Shown: in pieces, positions 1-9,531 of the stretch
Position numbering within the stretch: the first letter of the stretch is position 1
Layout: the number at the start of each line of letters is the position of its first letter
Assembly (NCBI GenBank): GCA_019637855.1
Contig: JAHBUX010000009.1
Coordinates: 1 to 64,000, forward strand
Origin: Bdellovibrionales bacterium
GTDB taxonomy: Bacteria; Bdellovibrionota; Bdellovibrionia; Bdellovibrionales; UBA1609
DNA: 64,000 nt
Reading direction: 5' to 3'
The notes under the pieces: model-generated
Database searches by the model: none
Seen by the model: the letters and a program-made list of their open reading frames with translations, nothing else
Told to the model about the DNA's origin: nothing
Program-made: the position numbers and the translations under genes

Positions 1-160
1 ACCACCGGATACGTGCCGCCCACCCAGATGCGGCCGGCAAGTGGGCGTGTGACCTCGAGAGCTCGCATTTAACTAAACAAAATATGTTACTTCCGCTGCG
101 GAAAACCGGTGCGTCATTTTTATTGCGGAGTTGACCTCTGCGGCGCGCCGTCGGAAACGC

Positions 161-250
161 CAGCCCGCAGCCCGCAGCCCGCAGCCCGCAGCCCGCAGCC
201 CGCAGCCCGCAGCCCGCAGCCCGCAGCCCGCAGCCCGCAGCCCGCAGCCC
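161..250. repeat. 7-bp tandem repeat (CAGCCCG), about 12.9 uninterrupted copies
   Basis: Ninety bases of perfect CAGCCCG repeat units with no visible interruption. The last base is shared with the stop codon (TAG, 252-250) of the leftward gene, so the array is the immediate 3' flank of that gene. On the minus strand it reads as thirteen GGG tracts separated by CTGC, which fits the classical G-quadruplex pattern. The seven-base unit is not a multiple of three, so copy-number change would shift any frame read through it, but the array lies after the stop and should not change the protein. Confidence 0.95.
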
Positions 251-1551
251 TACGCGAGGGCTGCCTTCGAGACGATATCGTGACCAATCCACCACACGTT
301 TTGGCGCGGTTGCATGGCTTCAAACAGCATAGCTTTGCCGCAGGCGCGGAACACGACTTCACTTAAACGCGCGGTTAATAGCTGCTTCTCATCTTTGTGC
401 ATCTCGATGATTTTTTCCGAAGTGGTGCGCATCAATTCCATCTGTTCAGGCCCATTGTGCTGCGGCCAAGCCGGGTAGTCCGACCAGCGCTTTTGAATCA
501 GATCGCTGCGGAAATACGCATCCGTCAAATCCAAGATCTCTTGCAAAGAATGTTCGGGCTTGAGCAGCGCCTGGCAGCTATCATTGAGCTCTTTGGTCAA
601 AGCCGAGTTCAGCCCTTCGCGTTTAAGCGCGCCCAATAACGGATACAGCGCCACCTCCACACCTAAGAAGATCGAGCTCGAGTTGGTGAGGATCTCAGGA
701 GCATTGTACACCGAAGCTTCAATGCCCTTTTGCCCCGCGCGGACCGCGATACGCTCTAACTCAAGCTTCGCAAAGCCTTGCAGGTAGGGAGCGTAAGATT
801 GCCACTTGTACTCGGAACCCATCAGAATTTCTGTGCCGTGATAGCCATAGGCCACATACGAAACGTGCTTGCCATTTTTGCCGGCGCGCTGGCGTAACGG
901 CTCGCTTAAATCAATCAAATCGGCAAAACTATTGGCCGTCACATCCATAAAACTCATGTCGCAGAGACGGCCCAGCTCGCCCTCCCAGAATTCGCGGCTC
1001 GAAGCATAGCGTTCACCATGGCCTTTAAATACGCGGTTCATGGCCGGCATGATGATTTTGGCGCGTGGAACACCGCCCGCCATGGTGTGGGCGATCAGAA
1101 TATTAGCGTCCGCAGGCAACTGCTTTTCGAGCTCCCCTAGATATTCGCGTACGCGCGAACGAAAGCTTTCGCGGCCCTTGCGGCGCGACTCTTCGACCTG
1201 TGCCCAGTCCAGTTTGGCCTGGTTCCATTCACTGAGTTTTAAGCCCTTCAACTGATCGCAGGGTGTTTGGCCCTTCGAGGAAGGCTCCATATCAAAGCCG
1301 CATTCTAAGGGAAGGTTGATCAGTGGTTGGTCCTTTTGCGCCAGCTCCTCCGCATTCAGCGGGCGTAAAGAGCCGTCGGCATCGCGCCGGCCCACAGTGC
1401 TGTAGATCACGCGCATACCAGCCTGCTTGGCCTCATCGATCAGACCATTCACATAACCGCGGGCGAACACCTCGCCAAACACCACAAGGACATCTTTAGA
1501 TGAGTAACCGGAGCTGGAACGCAGGTCGCGCAAAGGCTGATAGGCTTGCAT
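250..1551 (-). CDS. 433-aa enzyme-like protein, possibly FabMG-like enoyl-ACP reductase family
   Basis: A long soluble protein without signal peptide or membrane segments. The N-terminus (about residues 20-55) has a hydrophobic strand, then VFGEVFARGYVNGLIDEA and a following strand, resembling the start of a Rossmann-type nucleotide fold. Later it carries a conserved-looking YVAYGYHGTEI segment near residue 240. The overall pattern recalls proteins annotated in Bdellovibrio as FabMG-family enoyl-ACP reductases, but that is from memory of the family and not proven here. The start is supported by a GAGGAG ribosome site a few bases upstream of ATG (1551). It stands alone, and its stop codon touches the 7-bp tandem repeat. 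Confidence 0.75.
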   Translation of the reverse strand: MQAYQPLRDLRSSSGYSSKDVLVVFGEVFARGYVNGLIDEAKQAGMRVIYSTVGRRDADGSLRPLNAEELAQKDQPLINLPLECGFDMEPSSKGQTPCDQLKGLKLSEWNQAKLDWAQVEESRRKGRESFRSRVREYLGELEKQLPADANILIAHTMAGGVPRAKIIMPAMNRVFKGHGERYASSREFWEGELGRLCDMSFMDVTANSFADLIDLSEPLRQRAGKNGKHVSYVAYGYHGTEILMGSEYKWQSYAPYLQGFAKLELERIAVRAGQKGIEASVYNAPEILTNSSSIFLGVEVALYPLLGALKREGLNSALTKELNDSCQALLKPEHSLQEILDLTDAYFRSDLIQKRWSDYPAWPQHNGPEQMELMRTTSEKIIEMHKDEKQLLTARLSEVVFRACGKAMLFEAMQPRQNVWWIGHDIVSKAALA

Positions 1552-1878
1552 GGAATCTCCTCAAAACGTTCATTTGTACAAACGCGCGCGGGGTAAGTCC
1601 ATGCGCGACGTGTTCGCTAAAACCCGTTATTCAGACCACGAAGCGTGATGTTTAACCCCTGGGCAGATAGGTAAATTATTACAATCCCAACGGAATCCTG
1701 AGAATTTAAAGGTTGCGACTACTGCAGTTTTTCCCGTATATCCTCGGTCAAGAATCATTAAAAACGAGTTGTAGGAAGTTTTGAGCGAAGGTGTCCCCGG
1801 CCCGACAGGTCGTACAGTGGAACAGTTTTTGTAATCCACTGCCTTTCAAGAAACACCTACGATACGGGATGGGAAGAA
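1552..1878. other. 327-base intergenic region, probable divergent promoter region
   Basis: Lies between two divergently transcribed genes. I see no convincing coding sequence: the only frame (1839-1627, minus strand) has no ribosome site or family resemblance. A candidate sigma-70-type promoter for the rightward gene is TTGCGA (1713-1718), a 17-base spacer and GTATAT (1736-1741); this is a by-eye match only. No clear terminator or repeat was found. Confidence 0.4.
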
Positions 1879-3039
1879 ATGTTGGGGTTAAAAACCTTCA
1901 CATGGGCAGTCTTACTGACATTGATCAGTGGTTTGCCCGCGCGAGCTCAAGAGGCCTCAACTAGCACCCTAAAAGCAGAAGCACCGACCGAAGCGTCCAA
2001 ACGCCGCTGGAACGGCGATTGGAAGTTCGAGATCTCGGGCGGCGGGTTCAGTGAAGATCGTGATGAGGGTGCGGCCGCGGCCTTCAGCTTCACCTCTAAA
2101 TTCGACTATCGTTTCAACTCCATTCTTTCAGCCCACTTCGAACCGGAAGTGGATCTTTACTCTGGTCGTTTGCAAGAGCGTTTTGATAACGACGCTTACG
2201 AAAACCGCATGGGCCTTGGCAGTGGTTATGTGGGCCTGAAACCCATCGAGCAGCTGGAGGCACGCGGCGGTATTGTGTCGCAGGAATTCTTGGATCATCC
2301 GCTTTTGATCTCGCGCCATCGCGCCTTCCCTGGTCTTCAGGTATTGGCGCAGTCGAATACCGAGCCGGTCAATGTGATGGTGGTCGGTCAGCAGGTCATT
2401 CCCACATCTTATTCTTTGAACGCTGAGCGTACAGATAAAGAGGCGATGCCCTCCTTCCAGACAATCAGTCTGCATCTGTCAGGCAAGCGTCCCGGTTTGG
2501 TGGAGTGGGAAACTATGGCTGGTCACTACCGCTATAGCGAGTTACCGAACAAAGTATCGTTTCAATCGGCGCAGACGGGGAATACTCCGCTAGATGCTAT
2601 CGGAACCGCCGCAGGAACGCGCTTGGCCTATCAGTTTAATGGTTACTTCTGGCGGGCGGAAGCTTGCCTGTGCTTAGATGGTCCTCTGTCTTTTGACTTT
2701 AAATATGCAGGTATCCTGAACTCAGCAGCTCCTTCGGAAGCCCGCGACGGTCAAATTTATGGTGTGGGTCCGCGGTTTCGCATCGGCAGTGATGAGATCA
2801 AGTTTATCTATTACGGTTACTTCTTGGAGTCTGACGCCACCGTATCGCGCTATGCACGCTCGTCCCTCGGGTTTACCAACCGGATCGGCGACATTTTAGA
2901 AGCTGAATATCATTTTAAAGATCAAGGTTTCAAAATCAAAGCACAGTATGTCCGCGCCGACACGCTGGCGGAGACCGCCAACCAAAAGATCATGACCCAG
3001 TATTCACTCGGAGTGGAGACAGACTATGCACCTTTCTAG
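1879..3039 (+). CDS. Secreted beta-barrel outer-membrane protein (386 aa)
   Basis: Begins with a clear signal peptide (hydrophobic core at residues 5-20, cleavage near ARAQ-E). The mature part alternates short amphipathic strands with turns throughout and ends in ...YAPF, the C-terminal aromatic typical of outer-membrane barrels. A GGGAAG ribosome site precedes the ATG. I do not recognise a named porin family. Its 3' end overlaps by 14 bases the start of the giant lipoprotein gene, so the two are translationally coupled and probably work together at the outer membrane; that last step is inference. Confidence 0.8.
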   Translation: MLGLKTFTWAVLLTLISGLPARAQEASTSTLKAEAPTEASKRRWNGDWKFEISGGGFSEDRDEGAAAAFSFTSKFDYRFNSILSAHFEPEVDLYSGRLQERFDNDAYENRMGLGSGYVGLKPIEQLEARGGIVSQEFLDHPLLISRHRAFPGLQVLAQSNTEPVNVMVVGQQVIPTSYSLNAERTDKEAMPSFQTISLHLSGKRPGLVEWETMAGHYRYSELPNKVSFQSAQTGNTPLDAIGTAAGTRLAYQFNGYFWRAEACLCLDGPLSFDFKYAGILNSAAPSEARDGQIYGVGPRFRIGSDEIKFIYYGYFLESDATVSRYARSSLGFTNRIGDILEAEYHFKDQGFKIKAQYVRADTLAETANQKIMTQYSLGVETDYAPF

Positions 3040-6000
3040 ATGGCACTTCAGCCTTCTGCTCTGTGTGGCAGTGGGATTGTCCGCGTGTACGCCGGATCGT
3101 CGCAAAAGTTTAGGCGAGCAAAGCCAGGCGACTTTTTATGTAGAAACTCTGACTGGAACTTCCGAGCGGGGTCCGGTTTCCGCAGACTCACCGTGGAAAG
3201 TGCCGACGTCGATTCGTGCTGGTTTCTATGCGTGCTTAAAAGACAGTTCCACTAATCAGGATTTGCGTAACCAAGAGTTCTTTGTCAGCCTTCCCGGAAC
3301 CACCACTGGTTACAAAGCGCGCACCAATGATAGCGGTTGCTTGCGTTGGACTGAAGACACTATCCCGTTTAACTTTTACGCCGGCCGTAGTGGTTGGGTA
3401 ACCGTTCAGCGTGTTTTGCAGGGTCGTGGCGCCAATACGGGCAGTCGTACAGTCGATATCGCGATTAACCCTTGGGCGACGGGCGATCGCGCTCGTGATG
3501 ACGGCAAATCCATCATCTATTTAAAGGATGGCGATCACGGTTTCGTACCTGACAACCTAGTTCCCGCTGTCGAAAGCCGCATGTACTTGGCAGGTGATGG
3601 CAAGTCGCAGGGTTCGTCGCAGCTTGTGATTCAAAACGTACGCATCACTTCGATCCCGGAAGCTGAAGGCAATGGCTTCGTAACCAAGACCTTCAGTGTG
3701 GAGATGGAGCCGCGCATTCGTTCGTTGCGCGCCAATGGTGAGGTCTATTACTCCGACGTTCCAGATGGCGATTTCAACGTGTGGATGCAGATCCTGGCGG
3801 CGCAAGCTGGGCCTCAGATGGACCAAAAGGTTATCATTCTTGGTGGCGAGCCTTTTGCTGTTGGCAAAGTTGTCGATGGAAAATTGAAAGTCGAAATTCG
3901 CGTTCGCCAAGACCGCATTGCCAACCAGGGGAGCCTGGAACTGGCGATGAAAGTGGCTCCGCGTTCGCTAAGCTCTTTGGCCAGCATTCGACCGTCGCAC
4001 GGTCTTTACCGTTTGGGTTTGGGCAATGTGCCCAGCGATGGTGGGGCCTCGATCTACAGCATGTGCTTGGAGAACTCTCCGCGCTGCGATTTTACCCGGA
4101 TTGTCGAAGGTGCGAAGAACTATCAAGATTTGGTGAAGGCCGGTTATTTGCGCCCTTACCAGCGCTATGTGTTCACTAACTTGAGGCTGCGTTTCTTGAT
4201 GGTGCAGCCTGGTGAAACCGCCACGCAAAGAACCGTGTCGTACACCGCCTCGACCTGTATCACCGATATGGAGTCGGGCCGCCCGCTGGCCAAAACTCCT
4301 ATGGTCATCCACTATGAGAAGGCCGAGAGTCAAAACGCCGAAGTCGAGCGCGACACGGTGGCCAAAGAGACCGACGACTCAGGCTGTTTGAACTGGGATG
4401 GATTTGTTTTCCACAAGTACTATCAATCGGAAGAGTACTTCACGCGTACGGTCAGCATTGAGAAAGCCTCCGGATTTAAAGAAACATTCAAGTTTTATGT
4501 GAACCCCTGGGATACAAATATTAACTTTGGTTTCGACCAACGCGAATTCACGGCTGAAAAGATCGCCGATATCACTGGTCGTCGTAAAATCCGCTCGCGT
4601 TTCTTCTTGGGCGGCTATCAGTATCACACGGTGCGCTTCCTCTATAACATCGACCCCTTCATGGATTTGGAAGTGAAGAAGACGGTGTTGATGGAGCTTT
4701 CGCCGGAAGTCTTGCGTTACTCGGGTATTAAAGACGCCCGTAAGATGACCGAGAATCTGCGTGACGGTATTTACCTGCTTAAAGTGGCGATTCAGAAAAG
4801 TTATCTAGACCCACGCGACAACTCCCATTTGCTGATCAGTGATGAAAAGTATCAGGCCAAGATGGAGAAGGTCGGCAGCCGTGAACTCGCCACCAAAGAG
4901 TACATCACCACCAACACCGTGTTGGTCCGGGTGGTGAGCGGTTTGATTATCGTGCCGATCGAGCTCACCATGCGCGATTTGCGTCTGATGCGTGTACGCT
5001 CGAACTTCATCATGCAGCTTGAGACTGTGGATGAGCGCTTGATTCAAGCCTATCACGTGTTCAAAAAGCATGCGATCAATGCTCAGGATCTTGAGAACAA
5101 GCTGAGAGAGTTCCGCGAGAAGATCAAGGACGCCAACATGTCTTTGACCGATACGCAGCTCAAGGGCGACGACAAAGACATTTCCCCCGCGCTTAAGGGC
5201 ATCGTGGACGAGCGTGAAAAGTTAAGGCTGGCAGAGAATGCGGATGCGGCGGCGGCCGATCTGGAAGCGCGTGTGAAGAAGACGCAGGAGCTGATTGGCT
5301 CAAGCCTATTCTATTTGAAGCAGCGTTTGGAGACCGGCGGAGCTTTGGGAATGTATCTTAACTCCTCTGGCAAAGCGACTGATGTGCCGGTTGAAGTTTT
5401 GCGCGACACCAGCATCACGGACAACTTTGAAATGAGCCCTGAGATGCTGCAAGAGTTGAAGACGGCCTTGAACGTCAACGACTTCAGTGAAGTGTCTTTG
5501 CCGTCCAAAGAAGAGGTCGATCCGAATATCTTTATTGAACCGGATTCAGGGCTGGAAAAGCGTTCATTCGTAGGACCGGTGATCTTCTTGTCAAACGCTT
5601 ACAGCGATTCGGCTCGTGCCACCGACAACTTGGATGAAGCGGGCTGTACGGATCCTAAAAAGAATCCGTCTGTGCTGAAGCTGTCGCAAGATGCGCTTTA
5701 CGCCAATCTCAAGGAAAAGCAGACACAGCTCTATGGCCATCCCAAGGATGGTAAAGGTGAGCAGGCTTCGAACCAGTATCCCTCGGTATGGGTGCCGGAA
5801 TCGCAGTTGGAAGGCCGCCGTCAAAACAATGCTTATCAGTTTAGTAAGTACTTCGGCGCCCTCACTCATCTTTGCTACAAGCAAGTCGACGATCTGATCC
5901 AAGAAGAGAAGCAGCTGAAAGAAGATCGAGAGAACCAGGCGGTGGCCACTTCGTTGAAGTCGAACTTCATCGACTTCGTCAGCAAGATCGGCATCAACCT

Positions 6001-7360
6001 TGAGTTCGTTTCCCTGACCGATGAGCCTTTGGTGCGCCTTAAGAAAGGTTGCAATGGCCCTGCGGCTCAGTGTTTGGAAGCAACCACTGAAGGCACAATT
6101 CCAGCTTCTAAATTGAGTGCTTTGGTCAATACGGATCTGAAGAAGACCACTAGATACGCCAATGTGATGCAAAATACGCCTATGAGCATTTTCACCGGCG
6201 CTGCAACTTCTGATAAAGCCGATTGGGATTCGAAGGATTACGATAAGCTGTTCTTCAGCCGCTCTTTTGCAAACCGTGTAGGACTTTGTAACCTTCTGGC
6301 CAATCGGATCATGCCCGAGATCGATGCGGCCAATAAGGCCAATAAGTTGACCTCTATGGGCATGGCGCAGATTCGTGCGGCGATCGTTGCACGTTGCACA
6401 GAGGAAAACGGGCTGATTCACGACATCAAGTATCACGTCAATCGCACCGGTGAATATACGTTCTTGGGTGGATTGAACTTGAACATCAACGTTGGTCAGA
6501 GCTTCTCGACCGGCTGGAGTCGTTCTTGGTCCGCAGGTGCGGAGATCGCCGATGTGATCGGTCCCTTGGCTTCTATGGGTTCGGCAATGGTGGGCTTTTT
6601 CTTCAAGCCCGTTAGCTTGAAGGTCGGCAGCTCCATGTCGGAGTCGGAAGGCACCAGCATTAGTGAGTCGACGTATCTCGTGTCGCAGATCGCCGGCTTC
6701 CAGCTCGATCTTTTGCGCTACGAAAAGTGCGCAGTGGTCTCCTTATCACCACAAGCCTTCCGCAATCTTCGTTGGGACTGGGGTGACAATGCGATCGTTC
6801 GTACTGTGAATTCAATTGTCCCCAGGGGCACGTGGATGAACTACGACGACCCACGCCTGGCGGATGCGCTTCGTCATGGTTATATGGTGTGCGAAGGCAG
6901 CGGTCGCGATTTCAATCCGCCCACCAGCGTGAAAGAGTCGTACTTCTACTTCACGCAGCACTTTACCGAGGGCGACATGCTTGATCAGGCCGATCTGTAC
7001 AACCACCCGTGGTTGCTCGGCATGCGCGGTATGCGTGACTTCGTGGCCTTCGCTAATCGCGTACGTGCTCAAGAGACCGTGGGTCTTGGCGAGTTCCTAA
7101 AGGGTGTTACCGGAATCACTCCGGAAAAGAAGAAAGCCTGGGCCTTGAATCATATGACGTGGATTTACGAAAACGTGTTTCCGTCATTCCCAGGGTTCTA
7201 CACTGTGTTGGAAAGAGGCGAAGATATCCAGTTCTTGCTTGAGCAATCGCACGCCAAGCTGAGCAAAGTCGACGCTGATCCGAACGGCGAGATCACGCGC
7301 CGCAAACTCCTGATCAATCCGGGCGTCAGTCAACAAGGGCTTGCGCCCGAATCAAAATAG
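3026..7360 (+). CDS. Giant lipoprotein (1444 aa) with an internally duplicated Cys/Trp module and coiled coil
   Basis: The signal peptide ends in a lipobox (LSAC, Cys21), so the protein should be lipid-anchored. Two related modules are visible: about residues 68-152 and 408-496. Each has an early Cys, a DSGCL.W core (at about 102 and 453), a Tyr-rich stretch, a TV strand and a closing NPW.T motif. Residues around 690-760 are charged and heptad-like (coiled coil). Near 1150-1220 there is a Ser/Gly-rich, low-charge segment with paired SFSTGWSRSWS and SMSESEGTSISES strings. No catalytic motif is evident. It overlaps the upstream barrel gene by 14 bases and the convergent waaA gene by 9 bases. 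Function unknown; an envelope or surface role is inferred from the lipid anchor. Confidence 0.85.
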   Translation: MHLSRWHFSLLLCVAVGLSACTPDRRKSLGEQSQATFYVETLTGTSERGPVSADSPWKVPTSIRAGFYACLKDSSTNQDLRNQEFFVSLPGTTTGYKARTNDSGCLRWTEDTIPFNFYAGRSGWVTVQRVLQGRGANTGSRTVDIAINPWATGDRARDDGKSIIYLKDGDHGFVPDNLVPAVESRMYLAGDGKSQGSSQLVIQNVRITSIPEAEGNGFVTKTFSVEMEPRIRSLRANGEVYYSDVPDGDFNVWMQILAAQAGPQMDQKVIILGGEPFAVGKVVDGKLKVEIRVRQDRIANQGSLELAMKVAPRSLSSLASIRPSHGLYRLGLGNVPSDGGASIYSMCLENSPRCDFTRIVEGAKNYQDLVKAGYLRPYQRYVFTNLRLRFLMVQPGETATQRTVSYTASTCITDMESGRPLAKTPMVIHYEKAESQNAEVERDTVAKETDDSGCLNWDGFVFHKYYQSEEYFTRTVSIEKASGFKETFKFYVNPWDTNINFGFDQREFTAEKIADITGRRKIRSRFFLGGYQYHTVRFLYNIDPFMDLEVKKTVLMELSPEVLRYSGIKDARKMTENLRDGIYLLKVAIQKSYLDPRDNSHLLISDEKYQAKMEKVGSRELATKEYITTNTVLVRVVSGLIIVPIELTMRDLRLMRVRSNFIMQLETVDERLIQAYHVFKKHAINAQDLENKLREFREKIKDANMSLTDTQLKGDDKDISPALKGIVDEREKLRLAENADAAAADLEARVKKTQELIGSSLFYLKQRLETGGALGMYLNSSGKATDVPVEVLRDTSITDNFEMSPEMLQELKTALNVNDFSEVSLPSKEEVDPNIFIEPDSGLEKRSFVGPVIFLSNAYSDSARATDNLDEAGCTDPKKNPSVLKLSQDALYANLKEKQTQLYGHPKDGKGEQASNQYPSVWVPESQLEGRRQNNAYQFSKYFGALTHLCYKQVDDLIQEEKQLKEDRENQAVATSLKSNFIDFVSKIGINLEFVSLTDEPLVRLKKGCNGPAAQCLEATTEGTIPASKLSALVNTDLKKTTRYANVMQNTPMSIFTGAATSDKADWDSKDYDKLFFSRSFANRVGLCNLLANRIMPEIDAANKANKLTSMGMAQIRAAIVARCTEENGLIHDIKYHVNRTGEYTFLGGLNLNINVGQSFSTGWSRSWSAGAEIADVIGPLASMGSAMVGFFFKPVSLKVGSSMSESEGTSISESTYLVSQIAGFQLDLLRYEKCAVVSLSPQAFRNLRWDWGDNAIVRTVNSIVPRGTWMNYDDPRLADALRHGYMVCEGSGRDFNPPTSVKESYFYFTQHFTEGDMLDQADLYNHPWLLGMRGMRDFVAFANRVRAQETVGLGEFLKGVTGITPEKKKAWALNHMTWIYENVFPSFPGFYTVLERGEDIQFLLEQSHAKLSKVDADPNGEITRRKLLINPGVSQQGLAPESK

Positions 7361-8575
7361 ACTTTCGAGTAAACGCCGGCTCGCACCGAGCCGGCCATTG
7401 AATTCGCTCTTTAATATGGCTTTGAACTGCACGCGGATCGCCGGATGGCGCAGTCGTTCGCGCAAAAGGTTTTCGAATTCTGTTTCGGAATTCACCACGC
7501 TGACCGCCGGCCAGCCTTCGATCTGAATATTGTTAAACTCCATCGCCTCGCGATTGTTGGTGTGCTTCGGACCCACAATCGTCACACATCCTGCCCCTAA
7601 GGACTCCATCACCGAATGCACGTTGCGGCGAAAAGAACCGCCGATAAAAGCAAAGTCGGCCCATAGGTAGAGCTCGGCCAATACGCCCACCCGATCCACC
7701 AGTAAAACGTCTTTGTCTTCCCAGTGCCGTTGTTCGGAGTAAAGCGCGTAGGAAAGTCCACGCTGTTCGAGCTGACTCTTGAGATCGGAAATATGTGAAG
7801 GATCAGGTTCATGCGGAACCAAGATCATCTGCAGCCGTTTTTCATTCAACAAACTGCGCAAGCCGGTCAGTAAGATGTCTTCGTCTTGTGGCCAAGTGGA
7901 GCCGGCGACAAGACAAGGCCGCGTTGGCTTAAGAACCGCCGGTAGCTCTTTGGGATGATCCAGACGAAAGCGCACCTGATCGTAGCGTGTGTCACCCAGT
8001 ACGGTTAGGCGTGCGCGCACCTTCAAGGGTTCGATATTGCGCTGGTCCTCCTGGCTCACGCAGTCCACTTGATCGGTGAGGTTCAAGCGAAAGCGAGTTA
8101 ACCATGAAAGGCGCTTCTGCTTTTGCGTGTAAGAAAACACCTGAATGGGAATCCCACGGGCGCGCGCCTGGCTCAGCATCTCCGGCCAGAAATCCGTGCG
8201 CGCGATCAAAAGAGCGCGTGGTTTTACCTTCTTGAGAAAGTTGGCGCACGGGCCGGGAAGATCTAACGGTAGTGGCAGGGCAAAGTCGACACCGGGAAAG
8301 TTCTCAACCCCAAGTGCAAAGGTGGGAGAGAAATAGGTGACGACAATCGGAATCTCGGGATGTGTTTGTTTAAGCTCTCGAATGACGGGCTTGGCGTATT
8401 CGAACTCTCCGGAGGAGGCATGAATCCAAATCGGCGGCGTTTGAAAGAGCGGAAACTCACGCCGCTGAAGACGCATGCTGAGTCCACGCCGCACCTTTTT
8501 ATTGAAGACAGCTAAAAGCGGCAGCGCAAGAGTCAGCAAAGGGGCCGCCGCCAGTCGATAGGTCCACAGAATCAC
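7352..8575 (-). CDS. waaA: 3-deoxy-D-manno-octulosonic acid (Kdo) transferase
   Basis: Transfers Kdo from CMP-Kdo to lipid A precursor at the cytoplasmic face of the inner membrane. An N-terminal hydrophobic anchor (residues 1-23) is followed by the family motif IHASSGEFEYAKPVI (51-65), in which Glu57 fits the catalytic Glu of the HxASxGE motif. RTDFWPEM follows near residue 128, and a nucleotide-sugar binding C-terminal half contains IGGSF and ESLGAG. The length of 407 aa is usual. The start is GTG, overlapping the stop of the upstream CDF gene as GTGA. Its 3' end overlaps the convergent lipoprotein gene by 9 bases. Presence of this gene shows the cell makes Kdo-type lipopolysaccharide. Confidence 0.95.
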   Translation of the reverse strand: MILWTYRLAAAPLLTLALPLLAVFNKKVRRGLSMRLQRREFPLFQTPPIWIHASSGEFEYAKPVIRELKQTHPEIPIVVTYFSPTFALGVENFPGVDFALPLPLDLPGPCANFLKKVKPRALLIARTDFWPEMLSQARARGIPIQVFSYTQKQKRLSWLTRFRLNLTDQVDCVSQEDQRNIEPLKVRARLTVLGDTRYDQVRFRLDHPKELPAVLKPTRPCLVAGSTWPQDEDILLTGLRSLLNEKRLQMILVPHEPDPSHISDLKSQLEQRGLSYALYSEQRHWEDKDVLLVDRVGVLAELYLWADFAFIGGSFRRNVHSVMESLGAGCVTIVGPKHTNNREAMEFNNIQIEGWPAVSVVNSETEFENLLRERLRHPAIRVQFKAILKSEFNGRLGASRRLLESLF

Positions 8576-9516
8576 TTATGGTCCTTGTGCTCGCCGTGGT
8601 CGTGCTTTTCTTCACCATGCTCGCAATCGTCATGGCAGTGCTCATCTTCGGATTCGATCTCCACCGTGCAGTGGCAATCGCCGAGCAGGCGCGAAAGGTT
8701 GCGGATATGCTCTTTGTCCGCTTCGGATTTCGATAGATCTCTCAATACGGCATGCAGCGAGAGAATATGGCGAACGCCGTCCAAGCTCCAGAAATGCACG
8801 TCATGAATCTCAACCACATTGGGCATGGCTGCCACTTGTGTGCGAAACGCTCGTAAGCCTTCGGGGTTGGGATTGGCTTGCAGAAACAAACTGATGGTTG
8901 AGGCCAGGTTGCGCAGCACATTGACCAGCACGAAGATAGAGATTGCAAGCGCCAGTACAGGGTCCATCCAGTTCCATTCAAAGGCCCAGATAAAAATACT
9001 GCCGACCATCACGGCGATCCAACCCAGTAAGTCTTCAATCAAATGCCAGCGTAGCATTTTCTCGTTCTGCGTCTGCCCGCTGCTCATGCGCCAGGCGGCA
9101 AAGCCATTGACGGAAATGCCGAGCACAGCCAAGCCCATCATGCCAAGGCTATTGGGCTCGTGCGGTTGGTTGAAGCTCTCGATGGCCTCTTTGGCGATAT
9201 AGACCGCACCGACCGAGATAACTAATCCGGAAATAAAGGCGGAGAGCAGGGAAAGACGGCGTAAACCATAGCTGAAGTTTTCGCTGGGCCCTTGCGTGGA
9301 TTTCTTCTGCAGAACGTAGCCAACGCCTAAGCTTAAAGCGTCGCCAAAATCATGAAGGGCGTCGGAAATAACCGCTAAGCTTTGCGTGTAGTAGCCGCCG
9401 ACCAGTTCGACCGCGGCAAAGAGCAGATTGAGCCAGAAGGCGAGCCCAATATTGCGAGTTGCGCCGTCGGGCGTTTGATGAGCGTGATGATGATGCGGAT
9501 GCGAGCCATGCGCCAT
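8572..9516 (-). CDS. Cation diffusion facilitator (CDF) metal exporter, ZitB/CzcD-like
   Basis: An inner-membrane proton-driven exporter of Zn2+ or related divalent metals. Both ends are His-rich: HGSHPHHHHAH at residues 3-13 and a C-terminal tail full of HCHDD, HGEEKHDH and GEHKDHK. The transport site is visible as ISDALHDFGD in the second membrane helix and HLIED in a later helix, the two HxxxD sites of the family. About six membrane helices precede a cytosolic domain (from about 210) ending in HDVHFW, typical of CDF C-terminal domains. It forms an operon with waaA through a GTGA overlap. The metal is not determinable from sequence, but zinc is the likeliest. Confidence 0.93.
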   Translation of the reverse strand: MAHGSHPHHHHAHQTPDGATRNIGLAFWLNLLFAAVELVGGYYTQSLAVISDALHDFGDALSLGVGYVLQKKSTQGPSENFSYGLRRLSLLSAFISGLVISVGAVYIAKEAIESFNQPHEPNSLGMMGLAVLGISVNGFAAWRMSSGQTQNEKMLRWHLIEDLLGWIAVMVGSIFIWAFEWNWMDPVLALAISIFVLVNVLRNLASTISLFLQANPNPEGLRAFRTQVAAMPNVVEIHDVHFWSLDGVRHILSLHAVLRDLSKSEADKEHIRNLSRLLGDCHCTVEIESEDEHCHDDCEHGEEKHDHGEHKDHK

Positions 9517-9531
9517 GACTCGCAGTATAGC

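Noticed and set aside
161-250. CRISPR array
   Set aside because: Units are seven bases with no spacers; it is a simple tandem repeat.
1627-1839. 70-codon frame on the minus strand in the first intergenic gap
   Set aside because: It has no ribosome site and no recognisable motif; the gap is better read as a promoter region.
5591-6436. 281-codon frame on the minus strand
   Set aside because: It is antisense to the clearly coding giant lipoprotein, has no ribosome site and has an atypical composition; a shadow.
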